Shown here one piece after another: positions 44,808 through 54,155 of a stretch of 64,000 bases of DNA. The notes below the pieces were generated by a model. The model made no database searches. It was not told the origin of the DNA and was given only the letters and a program-made list of their open reading frames with translations. The position numbers and the translations under genes were made by a program. The stretch is taken from positions 186,001 to 250,000 of the forward strand of contig JAFLBO010000003.1 in assembly GCA_017303475.1 (NCBI GenBank), given 5' to 3'. This DNA is from Chitinophagales bacterium (lineage in GTDB: Bacteria > Bacteroidota > Bacteroidia > Chitinophagales > Saprospiraceae). How positions within the stretch are numbered: position 1 is the stretch's first letter; each line of letters starts with the position of its first letter.

Positions 44808-46091
44808 ATGGAACGCTACGGAAAGGTTCTGCTCATTGCTATTCCCTTTTTCATTGCTCTGATTTTTATTGAAAAAATCTACGGCATGTGGAAAGGGGAG
44901 GATGGAACACCCATTATGGATATGGTTTCCAGCCTTATGTCTGGCCTCACCAATGCCGTAAAGGATGTACTAGGACTCAGCGTGTCCATATTATCGTACA
45001 CCTGGATGGTCAATCATTGGGCCATCATTCGTCCGGAAGCTACCTGGTGGATGTATGTAGTTACCTTCATCGTGCTGGATTTTCAGGGCTACTGGGTGCA
45101 TCGCTGGGCGCACGAAATCAATTTTTTCTGGAACAAACACCTGATACACCACAGTAGCGAGGAGTTTAACCTGCCCTGTGCGCTGCGCCAGAGTATTTCT
45201 TCCTTTGTCAACCTGTTCACCTTTTTTCTGCTTCCGGCAGCTTTACTGGGTGTTCCGGCTATTGTGGTGGCTACCATTGCACCTTTACATTTGTTTGCCC
45301 AGTTCTGGTATCATACCCGCCACATTGGTAAAATGGGTATTTGGGAAAACATCATTGTTACGCCCTCTCATCACCGGGTTCATCACGCCATTAACCCTGA
45401 ATACATGGATAAAAACTACAGTCAGGTGTTCATTATTTGGGATAAACTCTTTGGCACTTTTCAGGAGGAATTGCCAGAAAAACCACCCGTTTATGGCATT
45501 ACCCGCCCTGCTGCGACCTGGAATCCCATCAAAATCAATTTTCAGCATTTCTGGCTGATGTTGAAAGACGCCTGGTATGCTTCCAACTGGAAAGATAAGT
45601 TCAGGATTTGGTGGAAACCAACTGGCTGGCGACCCGCAGATGTGGCTGCCCGTTTTCCGGTAGCTAAAATCTCGGATGTATACCATTTTGAAAAGTACAA
45701 TCCGCCCAGTTCACTGGCATTGCAAACATGGTCGGTAGTTCATCTGGCCACACTGATGTTGATATCAGCGCATTTTTTTGGAAATATTGCAGCGATTGGG
45801 AGTCCCAATATCTTTCTGTACGGGTTTTTCCTGTTCGTTAGTGTGTATAGTATGGCCGAACTGGCTGACCGCAATCCAAATGCAGTGGCATATGATATAC
45901 TTAGGGTGGTTTTGGGTTTTGGGATCCTGTGGGTACAAAAAGACTGGTTTGGGATCAATCAGTTATTTCCTGCCGGCAGCCTGTTGATCATGGCATATCT
46001 GATTATTTCTTTGGGTATGACTTTGTATTGTTCTTTTCTGGATCCAGGTCGCAACCTGCCTTTAAGTTCCAGAACACCCTCTACCATCTAA
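44808..46091 (+). CDS. Sterol desaturase/fatty acid hydroxylase-family membrane protein
   Basis: The protein has 427 residues with several hydrophobic segments. The histidine clusters of the di-iron hydroxylase superfamily are all present: HRWAHEINFFW, KHLIHHSSEE, SHHRVHHAINP and the intervening HTRHIG. The C-terminal third carries three to four extra helices beyond the catalytic core. Family chemistry: O2-dependent hydroxylation or desaturation of lipids in the membrane. The substrate cannot be told from sequence. It lies 34 bp after the cyclase gene and may be read through from it. Confidence 0.85.
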   Translation: MERYGKVLLIAIPFFIALIFIEKIYGMWKGEDGTPIMDMVSSLMSGLTNAVKDVLGLSVSILSYTWMVNHWAIIRPEATWWMYVVTFIVLDFQGYWVHRWAHEINFFWNKHLIHHSSEEFNLPCALRQSISSFVNLFTFFLLPAALLGVPAIVVATIAPLHLFAQFWYHTRHIGKMGIWENIIVTPSHHRVHHAINPEYMDKNYSQVFIIWDKLFGTFQEELPEKPPVYGITRPAATWNPIKINFQHFWLMLKDAWYASNWKDKFRIWWKPTGWRPADVAARFPVAKISDVYHFEKYNPPSSLALQTWSVVHLATLMLISAHFFGNIAAIGSPNIFLYGFFLFVSVYSMAELADRNPNAVAYDILRVVLGFGILWVQKDWFGINQLFPAGSLLIMAYLIISLGMTLYCSFLDPGRNLPLSSRTPSTI

Positions 46092-46123
46092 CTTCGACGA
46101 AAAACAAACCAAACCTAGTTCAT

Positions 46124-47002
46124 ATGAAATGTCATGTCATTACCCTTTTAATCCTCTCTCTGCTGACTTCAACCATACATGCTCAGGAACCAACCGAAGA
46201 CTGGACTCAATGTTACGGATCGAATACAGGTTTTGAGGTTGGGAGAAAATATTTCTCCCTGGTTTCAGATGCCAATCTGAGAGAAAAAACCAATACACAA
46301 TCTGCCGTATTAACCAAACTGCCTATTGCAACAGCTGTAGAAATACTGGCAGTTAGTACCGACTCGTTTTCACAGCGCGGCGTGACCCTGCCCTGGGTGC
46401 AGGTACGCACCTCTGTAGGCGGTAAAACCTATACCGGATATATCTGGGGCGGATTTTTGGCTCTTGCAAGTATCCAAACGCCCAATGATGAATATACCCC
46501 CAATGCCGGGGTGCAATACCTCACCGGCGTAGCGGCTTTTGATGAAAAGAACCACCAGCTAACCGTGCAGGTGCGTGCCGCCAAGGACGGAAAAGAACTT
46601 GCCAAATGTGAATTTACTACCAGCGGCGACCCTTCCTATTATCCGGAGTTTTCCGTCCGTTTCGAGTCGTTTCAAAAAGTAAAGGCGGTGTTGACCGTCA
46701 ATTATTATTTCCCAGCCTGTGGCTATCCATCCGGCGACAATGTTTTGTTCTGGCAGGAAAACAACCAGATCGTCAAGGTGCTGGAAACTACCTCTATCGC
46801 AGACGGCGGTGTCTTTTACAGCTCTGAAGACTACCTCATGCCTTCTGACAAAGGCGGTATCGGCGACCATATCCTCGTAGTGCGCGATCAATCCGAATTC
46901 GAAGAACGTGGCGAAGAATTGGTTCGCAGTTCTCAGAAATACAGTCTCTCACTCTACAAGTGGAATGGCGCCAAGCTCACCAAGCTCAAAGACTGGAAGT
47001 AA
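46124..47002 (+). CDS. Exported protein with bacterial SH3 domain
   Basis: The protein has 292 residues with a signal peptide ending at IHAQ. An SH3b-like domain is at about 40-105 (VSDANLREKTNTQSAVLTKL, TYTGYIWGGFLAL). The remaining 190 residues are beta-rich and unassigned. SH3b domains often bind cell-wall peptides. ATG 46124 is chosen for the signal peptide; the frame is open from 45929, inside the upstream gene. It follows the desaturase gene by 32 bp and ends just before a GTGA-type microsatellite. Confidence 0.75.
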   Translation: MKCHVITLLILSLLTSTIHAQEPTEDWTQCYGSNTGFEVGRKYFSLVSDANLREKTNTQSAVLTKLPIATAVEILAVSTDSFSQRGVTLPWVQVRTSVGGKTYTGYIWGGFLALASIQTPNDEYTPNAGVQYLTGVAAFDEKNHQLTVQVRAAKDGKELAKCEFTTSGDPSYYPEFSVRFESFQKVKAVLTVNYYFPACGYPSGDNVLFWQENNQIVKVLETTSIADGGVFYSSEDYLMPSDKGGIGDHILVVRDQSEFEERGEELVRSSQKYSLSLYKWNGAKLTKLKDWK

Positions 47003-47030
47003 GTGAGTGAATGAGTGAGTGAATGAGTGA
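47003..47030. repeat. Short GTGAGTGAAT-type microsatellite
   Basis: The 28-bp gap between the SH3 gene and the convergent TonB-receptor gene is made of GTGA and GAAT tetramers. The same pattern appears at 55395-55424. Confidence 0.8.
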
Positions 47031-49259
47031 TTAGGGTAGGGTGTAGCGTATTCCGAGGAGGATTTTCTGACGCTGGATTGGGGCATAATTGTAACTGGGA
47101 TCGAAAGTATACCCATGTGGATTATTGACATCCGTTTGGCGGTCAAATGGATCAAAAGCGCGCAGGATGACATCTTCTTTGGGATAAAAGCCAAACAGGT
47201 TTTTGACGCCTGCATATACCTCCAATCCATTCCTCAGATTACGGGTGAGCTGGATATTGTGTACCATGAACCATGGAGACTGCTCCGGACGATAATCGTT
47301 GGGTACCACGGGAAGGTACATTGGACCGGTCCAGCTGCCGGTGTAATCCAGTGTGGTTTTGAGCAATTTGATTGGGAAACTGAATGTCCAGGTGCCTGAA
47401 AGGGCTGGTGCAAACAATTGTGGTTGTTTATGACCGTTTTCCTGTTTGTACACATCCATGAAAGTGGCACCGGTCATACATTTTATTCCATTTTTAAAGT
47501 TGAACTCCAGGTTGAGGGAGCCTCCTGCGGAAACGGCATGGCCTTGCAGATTTCGGTAAATGATTTGTTCCGGATTGGTGTTGTAATCCGGTAAAATCTG
47601 GTTGTAGAAATACGTATAAAACAAAGAGGCATCCAACCCGATAAACCCGAGCGCTTTGGGAAAAAACTTCTGAACATAGTTCAGGTTGGCATTCCAGGAG
47701 CGCTCGGGATTCAGGGCTTCTGTAATGATAACTTCCCGCGCTCCACTTAACGCGGCGTGGTCTTCCGTAAAAATATTGGCTACCCGATACCCCGATCCAC
47801 CCGTCAGCCGGAGTATGTGTAATGGATTAGGGCTCCATTTCCAACTAATCCTTGGCGTAAGTATGGATCCATGTTTCGAATGGTAATCGTAACGGATACC
47901 GGTAAGCAACAGATTGCGCTCATTCAAGGTCCATTCATCTTGAATAAACACTCCCGGCAGCCAGGTAATTGCCGGCGCGTTGCCAGTGCCTGAAGCATTG
48001 GCAGTGGCAGGGGTATTGTCGTCAAATGTTGTTATCCTGGAACTTGCTCCCCAAAGCATGGTGTGTTTCAGACTTAGAGGAACGGTGCTGCTCAACTGAC
48101 AAAATCCAATTTGCTGAAAGCCATCGTAAGGCACATTTCCGTAATAGGAGTCCTGTTGGTGCACATTCCAGGATACATCCAGCATAATAGGGTTGCCAGA
48201 CACTGGCAACTGGTATTTGCCCAGCAGTTCTATTCTGTTGGTGTAGATACTCTCCCCGTAAATGCTGTCTGTACCACGCCATTTTTCATTCCATTGTAAT
48301 TCACCTCCCCACCGGTTTTCATGCACCAATCTGGCGGCCAGGCTGGCTACGCGGTTTTGCCTGCGCTGAAAGCTCCATTTATTGAAAACAGAAACCCTGT
48401 TTTGCAAGGTGATATCAGTGAAATTGTCATCATTTATGTCTAACCGGCGATTAAACCTGAAAACATTTACCCCCAACAATGTCCGAACCTTTCTCCAGCG
48501 GGCGGTCAAGGCGCCGTCTACATTAAGTTCGCCAATACCTGTACCAAAAACATCAAGGGTTACTCTGGGAGCGGTGAGTACGTTTTTGGTAATCACATTA
48601 ATCAGACCACCTACCGCTTCCGAACCATATAGTGTACTGGCAGGTCCTTTGGCTATTTCAATCCGTTCAATCATGCCATTAGGTATGCCACTCAGGCCAT
48701 AAACGGTTGATAATCCACTTACAATGGGCATGCCGTCAATAGCTACCATGGTGTACGGCCCTTCCATGCCATTGATATGAATATCGCCAGTGTTGCATAC
48801 ATTGCAATTAAGCTGCGGTCGCACGCCGTTCACCATGGTGAGCGATTCGAACAAATTCGAACTGGCATTTTTCTGAAAAAAACGGGGTGTATATATTTCC
48901 ACAGGAATGGGGGAGGCGTCTTTGCTCACGGGTTTCATGGTAGCAGATACTACTACCGTATTCAGGGTGCTTTGCAATGGCTCCAGGTGGATGATTTGCC
49001 CGATGTCGGTTGCTGGTATTGTCAGAGGCTGATATGCCAGATGACTCACACGCAACTGACTGTTTTTCGGCCAATTATTGATGGTAATTTGTACCGTTCC
49101 GAGCGAGTCGGTTATCCACTTGTCTGCTTCATGGCTAACGCTTAGAGTTGCTCCCAACACGGGAGCGCCGTTTTCCTTATCTACAATTTTGATGGTACGT
49201 TGTGCCTTTGCAACACCAAATGCACAAAGCAAAAGCAACAGTAGTATTGGTTTTTTCAT
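47031..49259 (-). CDS. TonB-dependent outer-membrane receptor 1
   Basis: The protein has 742 residues with a signal peptide ending at AKAQ. A carboxypeptidase-regulatory-like domain (about 22-100) precedes a plug domain with DIHINGMEGPYTMVAIDGMP and YGSEAVGGLINVITKN, then a 22-strand-type barrel ending in an aromatic C-terminus (GIRYTLP). A Cys pair, NCNVCNTG, lies in the plug. It imports a siderophore, metal complex, vitamin or similar ligand with TonB energy; the ligand is not visible. It has its own promoter (49283-49312) and is separated from the upstream metal operon by a terminator. Confidence 0.9.
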   Translation of the reverse strand: MKKPILLLLLLCAFGVAKAQRTIKIVDKENGAPVLGATLSVSHEADKWITDSLGTVQITINNWPKNSQLRVSHLAYQPLTIPATDIGQIIHLEPLQSTLNTVVVSATMKPVSKDASPIPVEIYTPRFFQKNASSNLFESLTMVNGVRPQLNCNVCNTGDIHINGMEGPYTMVAIDGMPIVSGLSTVYGLSGIPNGMIERIEIAKGPASTLYGSEAVGGLINVITKNVLTAPRVTLDVFGTGIGELNVDGALTARWRKVRTLLGVNVFRFNRRLDINDDNFTDITLQNRVSVFNKWSFQRRQNRVASLAARLVHENRWGGELQWNEKWRGTDSIYGESIYTNRIELLGKYQLPVSGNPIMLDVSWNVHQQDSYYGNVPYDGFQQIGFCQLSSTVPLSLKHTMLWGASSRITTFDDNTPATANASGTGNAPAITWLPGVFIQDEWTLNERNLLLTGIRYDYHSKHGSILTPRISWKWSPNPLHILRLTGGSGYRVANIFTEDHAALSGAREVIITEALNPERSWNANLNYVQKFFPKALGFIGLDASLFYTYFYNQILPDYNTNPEQIIYRNLQGHAVSAGGSLNLEFNFKNGIKCMTGATFMDVYKQENGHKQPQLFAPALSGTWTFSFPIKLLKTTLDYTGSWTGPMYLPVVPNDYRPEQSPWFMVHNIQLTRNLRNGLEVYAGVKNLFGFYPKEDVILRAFDPFDRQTDVNNPHGYTFDPSYNYAPIQRQKILLGIRYTLP

Positions 49260-49282
49260 GGTAGAGCTAGTATTTACAGCTG

Positions 49283-49312
49283 CAAATATAGGTTTAAAAT
49301 AAATTTAGACAA
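49283..49312 (-). promoter_or_regulatory. Promoter of TonB receptor gene 1
   Basis: On the minus strand, TATATTTG (49290-49283) matches the -7 consensus exactly and TTG (49312-49310) lies 19 bases upstream at the -33 position. ATG 49259 follows after 23 bases. Confidence 0.55.
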
Positions 49313-49368
49313 GGCTAAAAATGTATTTAGTTGAATATTTTTTTTACTCCATCCTATTTACCAAGCAC

Positions 49369-49402
49369 AAAAAAGGAGAGCCATCCTTCGACGACTCTCC
49401 TT
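49369..49402 (-). terminator. Intrinsic terminator after the metal-uptake operon
   Basis: The stem is AAGGAGAG/CTCTCCTT around a 14-base loop, followed on the minus strand by a run of six T. It lies 100 bases after the stop of the lipoprotein gene and before the TonB receptor 1 promoter. Confidence 0.7.
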
Positions 49403-49502
49403 ATCAAATCCAAACTGTCTTACAAAGCGATTTACTTTTTCATCCAACGGCAAACCAGTGCGCAGAGGATGATTCCTTTTAAGATGTTCCACATAGGCCG
49501 GG

Positions 49503-50045
49503 CTACTGGATTTTTACCGGGAAGGTGATATCAAAATCAACTTCACCACCTGGATCAGTGCTGCTGTTTTTATTGGTTGGTTCATGGTGCAACTTGATCT
49601 GAAGGGTGCCCGTAGATGCGCCTCCATTCACCCAGTTTGTTTTTTGACCAAAGGGGTTACCGTTGCCATCTGTATCGAGATTGGTAATGGTCAGGTTGGC
49701 GCCGCTTAAGGTATACGTGAACAGGTGGTCATTATTTTCCTCCTTGATTTCATCCGTGAGGTCTTTGACGGGAGACTGTGTTTCATCAAAAACCAACACC
49801 TCACAGGTAAGTGGACTAACACCTGCCGGAATGGTTATTTCTCCGATTGCATCCCAAATCCCATCACCATTGGTTTCAAGTGCTGCAACGGTTTCTGCAA
49901 ATCCATTGGCGCTGATTCTTAATTCCACACGTGTGATGTTTTCCTCTTCGGTGTGATCATGTTTATCACAACCCGTCATGGGGAAAAGTCCGAGTGCAAT
50001 GGCTCCGAAGGCCCATTTGGTTGCGGTGAAATAATAGATTTTCAT
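49503..50045 (-). CDS. Lipoprotein of a TonB-receptor-linked family, probably metal-related
   Basis: The protein has 180 residues. A signal ending at FPMTGC is followed directly by DKHDHTEEE, an acidic His-rich segment. The body is beta-rich, with acidic patches (TNGDGIWDAIGE, NLDTDGNGNPFG) and LKLHHEP-like KLHHEPTNK. Similar lipoproteins sit beside TonB receptors in other Bacteroidota, as I recall, sometimes annotated as 'type 1 periplasmic binding fold'. It is the third gene of the operon with the TonB receptor at 50085 (40-bp gap). Inferred: a surface or periplasmic metal-binding partner. ATG 50045 is chosen over the 50081 frame start. Confidence 0.65.
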   Translation of the reverse strand: MKIYYFTATKWAFGAIALGLFPMTGCDKHDHTEEENITRVELRISANGFAETVAALETNGDGIWDAIGEITIPAGVSPLTCEVLVFDETQSPVKDLTDEIKEENNDHLFTYTLSGANLTITNLDTDGNGNPFGQKTNWVNGGASTGTLQIKLHHEPTNKNSSTDPGGEVDFDITFPVKIQ

Positions 50046-50084
50046 GATGTTCAAAATTGTTGTTAAGTGGTTGATTGTCAATTT

Positions 50085-52424
50085 TTAAAAAATCCATTTG
50101 GCCCTGATGCCAACGTTTATACCGGGCGCGTCTGCATAATACCTGAACAGGTCCAGGTACTCCCGGTAACGGATGTTGTTGAGGTTTTGAATAGAAATGC
50201 CGGTTTCTAACTGTCTTTTGCCTACGGAAAAGGTGTGGGCGGCTTCCAGTGCCAGGGTAGTGTACGTATTTGGTGCGGCTTTGGTAAGGCCTTCAGCCGG
50301 GATACGCCATTGTCTGGCAACTGTAGTGGCTGCTACCCGAATGAAGGAAGGCGATTGGTTCTTTTTACCAGACTCCAACTGCCATTTTAATCCATATTGG
50401 TACCTGTCTGAAGGCATCAGCGGTAGCCAGTCCTGCGTTGCAGCCGAGGTCTCTGATGCCTCTGTTTTCCTGCGTGCGTAGAGGGTGGAATAGCCTGATT
50501 CCAGCCAAAAATGTTGGAACAGATTCCAACTGAGACTTAAGTCAATGCCTTGTAAGACAGCGTCGTTTTGACGATAGAAATACGCAGGATAAGGGCCTCT
50601 CACGGTTCTGACTATGGAATCTTTGGGCTGGTCCAGGTATATAAAATCATTCACCTGATTGCGGTATCCGGAAATGGCCAGCGTAAGATCCTGTTCGTGG
50701 TATTCCAGGCTCAGATTCGTGTTCCAGGCTTTCTCTGAATCCAAATCCGGGTTGCCAGCCTCATAAGTGCCCGCGCCATGGTGCACGCCTTTAGCAAAAA
50801 GTTCGTTCACATGTGGCGGACGCCATGCAAGGCCGGTGTTCAACTTGGCAAGCAATGTTTGACTGAAATGGTAAATGGTGCCTATGGTACCACTTACATT
50901 GCCAAAATGCAGGGTTTTATCCAGGTTTTCTGTACCATTTCCTGAGGTAGAAGCATGAATCCAACGATAATCATATCTGGCGCCTACTTCAAATTCCCAT
51001 GGCACAGGGAAGCGTCGGTAACGTTCCGTTGCCCATACAGAACCGCCAAAACTCAAAAAATCAGGAATAAATCCTCCCCGGCTCACATAATTCAGCTGCT
51101 GTATGGCCTGAACACCAAAACTACCCTGCCAATGATGCACCGGAGCGTGTTCCAACGCTACATCCAGGGTATTACTCCACAAACGAAAACTCACTTGCGG
51201 TTTGTTGCTCTGGTTGATATCATTCCGTCCCCGGTCATACTCTTCCCGCAGGTTGAATTGGAAATTATACTGTCCAGTGTATTTCCAACGGTCGTTTAAG
51301 CGGTACTCCACCTGATATTTAGCAACAGAATGACTCACCTGTTGAAAAGGCCGGTCGATCAGGTAACTGAAATGATTGAGGTTGTTGCGTGGCGTCTGGC
51401 TTTGAATTGCAGCCAGTAATTCGTCTACACTGCCATTATGGGATGCCCTCAAGACTGCAAATCGCTGATTAAATTGGGAAACAGACCAAAGATGTTTCCA
51501 TTGCTTTCGGTTCAATCCAGCCATGAACAGGCCATTTATCTCCTGATTGCCAGTGTTCCCCAGCCAATAATCAGGTGCACGCAGGTTGCCTGCCCTTTTC
51601 AGAGTGCCCTGCATCCTGAAAGCCCAGGCACTGCCAGCCGGCTTCCAGTCGATATTGCCTGCTAAAACGCCGCCCAGTCCGTTGCTGAAAAAACCAGTGT
51701 GAACCCAGCCATTGGCGCCCTCTTCCTTTCGCAATGGTGAGGGTTCAAGCACTACCGCTCCGGCCATGGCGCCAATCCCATAACGCACTCCTGCTGCTCC
51801 TTTCACTACAGATATTTTATCCGATGCAAAGGGATCAATTTCAGGTGCGTGATCTCTTCCCCACTGCTGACTTTGCAGGGTAACGCCATCTGCCACAATA
51901 GCTATCCGATTACTGTGAAGTCCCTGAATAACCGGCTTAGCCACGGTTGCTCCTGAACTCAGCAATGTAACGCCGGGAAGTTTTTTCAGTGTTTCTCCCA
52001 AACCGATGCCTTTGGCGGCCTCTAAATCGGATTTATTTACACTTGCCGATGCCTGTGTTGGAGGTGGAGGGGCAGCTTTTTCTACCACCAATACTTCATG
52101 TAGCACCGCATCATGCACCAAATGGAATTCAACCAGGGAATTCTCTGTGAGTTGTACCATCTGCGTGAAATGCGCACATTCAATGTGCTTGATTTCAACG
52201 GTGTAGGGCGTTTTTTCACAAAGGTTGGCTATGGCAAAATAACCTGCCTCATCAGTCATGGCATGTTTACCAATCTCCTTTACATAAATGCTTGCATAGG
52301 CCAACGGTTCCCTGGTATCAGATTCCGTTACATGGCCGCGCAAGGCAAAATGGCAATCCTGGGCAGATAACCCAAGGCTGCATAGCGAGCAGAAGCCCGC
52401 TAATGCGGCTTTGCTTCTCAGCAT
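50085..52424 (-). CDS. TonB-dependent outer-membrane receptor 2 (probable metal uptake)
   Basis: The protein has 779 residues with a signal peptide ending at LSAQ. The carboxypeptidase-regulatory-like domain (about 27-110) is followed by a plug (LEAAKGIGLGETLKKLPGV, GLHSNRIAIVADGV, KGAAGVRYGIGAMAGAVVL) and a barrel ending NVGIRAKWIF. The plug reads like the ZnuD/iron-type receptors. It is flanked by a His-rich small protein upstream and an acidic/His lipoprotein downstream, which points to a metal ion such as zinc; this is inference from context. The operon promoter lies before the small gene at 52880. Confidence 0.9.
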   Translation of the reverse strand: MLRSKAALAGFCSLCSLGLSAQDCHFALRGHVTESDTREPLAYASIYVKEIGKHAMTDEAGYFAIANLCEKTPYTVEIKHIECAHFTQMVQLTENSLVEFHLVHDAVLHEVLVVEKAAPPPPTQASASVNKSDLEAAKGIGLGETLKKLPGVTLLSSGATVAKPVIQGLHSNRIAIVADGVTLQSQQWGRDHAPEIDPFASDKISVVKGAAGVRYGIGAMAGAVVLEPSPLRKEEGANGWVHTGFFSNGLGGVLAGNIDWKPAGSAWAFRMQGTLKRAGNLRAPDYWLGNTGNQEINGLFMAGLNRKQWKHLWSVSQFNQRFAVLRASHNGSVDELLAAIQSQTPRNNLNHFSYLIDRPFQQVSHSVAKYQVEYRLNDRWKYTGQYNFQFNLREEYDRGRNDINQSNKPQVSFRLWSNTLDVALEHAPVHHWQGSFGVQAIQQLNYVSRGGFIPDFLSFGGSVWATERYRRFPVPWEFEVGARYDYRWIHASTSGNGTENLDKTLHFGNVSGTIGTIYHFSQTLLAKLNTGLAWRPPHVNELFAKGVHHGAGTYEAGNPDLDSEKAWNTNLSLEYHEQDLTLAISGYRNQVNDFIYLDQPKDSIVRTVRGPYPAYFYRQNDAVLQGIDLSLSWNLFQHFWLESGYSTLYARRKTEASETSAATQDWLPLMPSDRYQYGLKWQLESGKKNQSPSFIRVAATTVARQWRIPAEGLTKAAPNTYTTLALEAAHTFSVGKRQLETGISIQNLNNIRYREYLDLFRYYADAPGINVGIRAKWIF

Positions 52425-52514
52425 ATGGAAAATAAATAAATCGAGAAAATCCGACTGAAATCAGTCAGGTGAAAAAGGGCATGGACAAAAAATGACCAGC
52501 CTAAACAGGAATTG

Positions 52515-52880
52515 CTACGCCAGGGAAGGTGGTCCGCGCCTGAAATTGGCGTCAAATGTAGCTTTAACGTACACTGGCGGTGTGTACATAGCCGGCTTGC
52601 ATTGAACAGGTGCTTGCAACACCATGTCTTCCATCAAGAAAGCCGCAAATAACTCCGGAACTGAAACAACAAACGCACAAATGGTACAATCCTCAACGGC
52701 CCATCTTTCATCGTGGATGTGAGCGGAAGACGGATCATGCGATACTTCGCAAACCGGATGCGCAGCTTCGTGATGATGGTGAACCAGCAAAAGGTGCATG
52801 GTTTTCAGCGACCAAAAGGCTGAAAACAGCAGCGCAAGTGACCATGCGCCATACCGTTGATATGTAGATTGCTGGAACAA
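52515..52880 (-). CDS. Small His-rich membrane/exported protein (DUF2946-like)
   Basis: The protein has 121 residues. One hydrophobic N-terminal segment (about 12-32) is followed by LLLVHHHHEAAH, further His residues, and CTIC in VEDCTICAFV. A short Pro-rich tail ends the protein. This resembles DUF2946-type proteins found beside metal transporters. The start is TTG at 52880: no ATG is in frame upstream, and the promoter at 52901-52930 leaves only about 20 bases of leader. It is the first gene of the operon with TonB receptor 2. Inferred: binds or senses a metal ion in the periplasm. Confidence 0.7.
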   Translation of the reverse strand: MFQQSTYQRYGAWSLALLFSAFWSLKTMHLLLVHHHHEAAHPVCEVSHDPSSAHIHDERWAVEDCTICAFVVSVPELFAAFLMEDMVLQAPVQCKPAMYTPPVYVKATFDANFRRGPPSLA

Positions 52881-52900
52881 GTTTATGTTCAGAGTCTGTG

Positions 52901-52930
52901 CAAATATATCAGGCGTTTGGGAAATTCAAA
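52901..52930 (-). promoter_or_regulatory. Promoter of the metal-uptake operon
   Basis: On the minus strand, TTTG (52930-52927) and TATATTTG (52908-52901) match both Bacteroidota boxes exactly with an 18-base spacer. This is the best promoter in the window. It supports the TTG start at 52880. Confidence 0.65.
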
Positions 52931-53011
52931 CTCCATCCTGCGAAAACAGTCTGAAAATGATCAAAAAATCGCTGAATGTCTGGTATTTGGGTTTCAAAAA
53001 CAACACCCGTG

Positions 53012-53362
53012 TTAAAAAGCTTCCCAATCATCCCCCAGTTCTTTTGGGTGCCAGAAAAGCGTTTTGAAATCCCGGACACAATCATTCTCAATCACAACAC
53101 CTTCCGCCTCTAAAAGTTCTTGCATAAGGGTAGGGGTGGCAAAATGATGTCTACCCGACAGCTCTCCTTTTCGGTTTACCACCCTGTGCGCAGGAACATT
53201 GTCCATGTGGTGACAATTATTCAGAGCCCAGCCAACCATCCTGGAGGCACCCAAAGCCAGAAAATCTGCAATGGCGCCATAGTTGGTTACCCTTCCACGG
53301 GGTACCAGACGGACTACTGCATATACCAGATCATAATAGGTGGGGGTACTAACAGCTGGCAT
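53012..53362 (-). CDS. Alkyltransferase-like protein (ATL, MGMT family without active Cys)
   Basis: The protein has 116 residues, the size of the small DNA-binding half of O6-alkylguanine alkyltransferases. RGRVTNYGAIADFL and SRMVGWALNN are family motifs. The active-site motif PCHRV reads PAHRV here, so the alkyl-accepting Cys is absent. ATL proteins bind O6-alkylguanine and pass the lesion to nucleotide excision repair (family knowledge). It is the last gene of the O-antigen ligase-rsmA-ATL operon, 10 bp after rsmA. Confidence 0.87.
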   Translation of the reverse strand: MPAVSTPTYYDLVYAVVRLVPRGRVTNYGAIADFLALGASRMVGWALNNCHHMDNVPAHRVVNRKGELSGRHHFATPTLMQELLEAEGVVIENDCVRDFKTLFWHPKELGDDWEAF

Positions 53363-53372
53363 AATTCATTAT

Positions 53373-54155
53373 TTACGGTGTGTTGGTTTTTTCCGACCAT
53401 TGGGCCAGGTGTACATATTCTTCCCAGCCGAGGGTTTCCGGCCTTTTTTCAAAGAAGGGGTCGCTCATAAGGATATCCCCCGGAAAAAAGGGTTTCAGGG
53501 TATTCCTCAGCATTTTACGTCGCTGGTTGAAAGCCGTTTTTACAATAGTCCGGAACAGTTTTTCAGAGCAATCCAGGGTGAAATTCTCTTTTCTGGTGAG
53601 CCTGATCACGGCAGAAAGCACTTTAGGCGGTGGGTTAAAAGAACCGCGTTCAACAGTAAACAGGTACTCAGTATGATAAAAGGCTTGAGCCAAAGCGCTG
53701 GTGATGCCGTACACTTTAGACCCCGGTTTGGAAACAACCCGATCAGCCACTTCTTTTTGGAACATTCCTACCATTTCAGGTACAATTTTCCTCCAATCAA
53801 GCAATTTGAACAGGATTTGTGTGGAGATATTGTAAGGGAAATTGCCAATGAGGCAAAAAGGGTTTCCTTCAAAATATTCCGGGGCATTAAAATCCAGAAA
53901 ATCTTTGGAAATCAGTCTGTTCTGTGCAAAATCAGGGTATTGCCTTTGTAAGTACTCTACCATATCGCGGTCTGCCTCAACCGCGTATGTCTGGTAGTCG
54001 TCATGTGCCAGTAAAAACTTGGTCAGCATACCCATACCCGGGCCAACTTCCAGCACTTTGCCTGTTGTGGTAGCCTGGCGCATGCTTTCTGCTATGCGCT
54101 GGGCAATGGCATCATGTTTCAGGAAATGTTGTCCGTAGGATTTTTTTGCTTGCAT
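53373..54155 (-). CDS. rsmA: 16S rRNA (adenine1518-N6/adenine1519-N6)-dimethyltransferase
   Basis: The protein has 260 residues. KKSYGQHFLKHDAIAQRI at the start, the SAM motif LEVGPGMGMLTKFLL and the catalytic NFPYNIS (N-L/F-P-Y pattern) identify RsmA/KsgA. It dimethylates two adjacent adenines near the 3' end of 16S rRNA during small-subunit assembly. ATG 54155 is chosen (MQAKKSYGQHF); it overlaps the upstream O-antigen ligase gene by 37 bp, so translation is likely coupled. Confidence 0.95.
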   Translation of the reverse strand: MQAKKSYGQHFLKHDAIAQRIAESMRQATTTGKVLEVGPGMGMLTKFLLAHDDYQTYAVEADRDMVEYLQRQYPDFAQNRLISKDFLDFNAPEYFEGNPFCLIGNFPYNISTQILFKLLDWRKIVPEMVGMFQKEVADRVVSKPGSKVYGITSALAQAFYHTEYLFTVERGSFNPPPKVLSAVIRLTRKENFTLDCSEKLFRTIVKTAFNQRRKMLRNTLKPFFPGDILMSDPFFEKRPETLGWEEYVHLAQWSEKTNTP

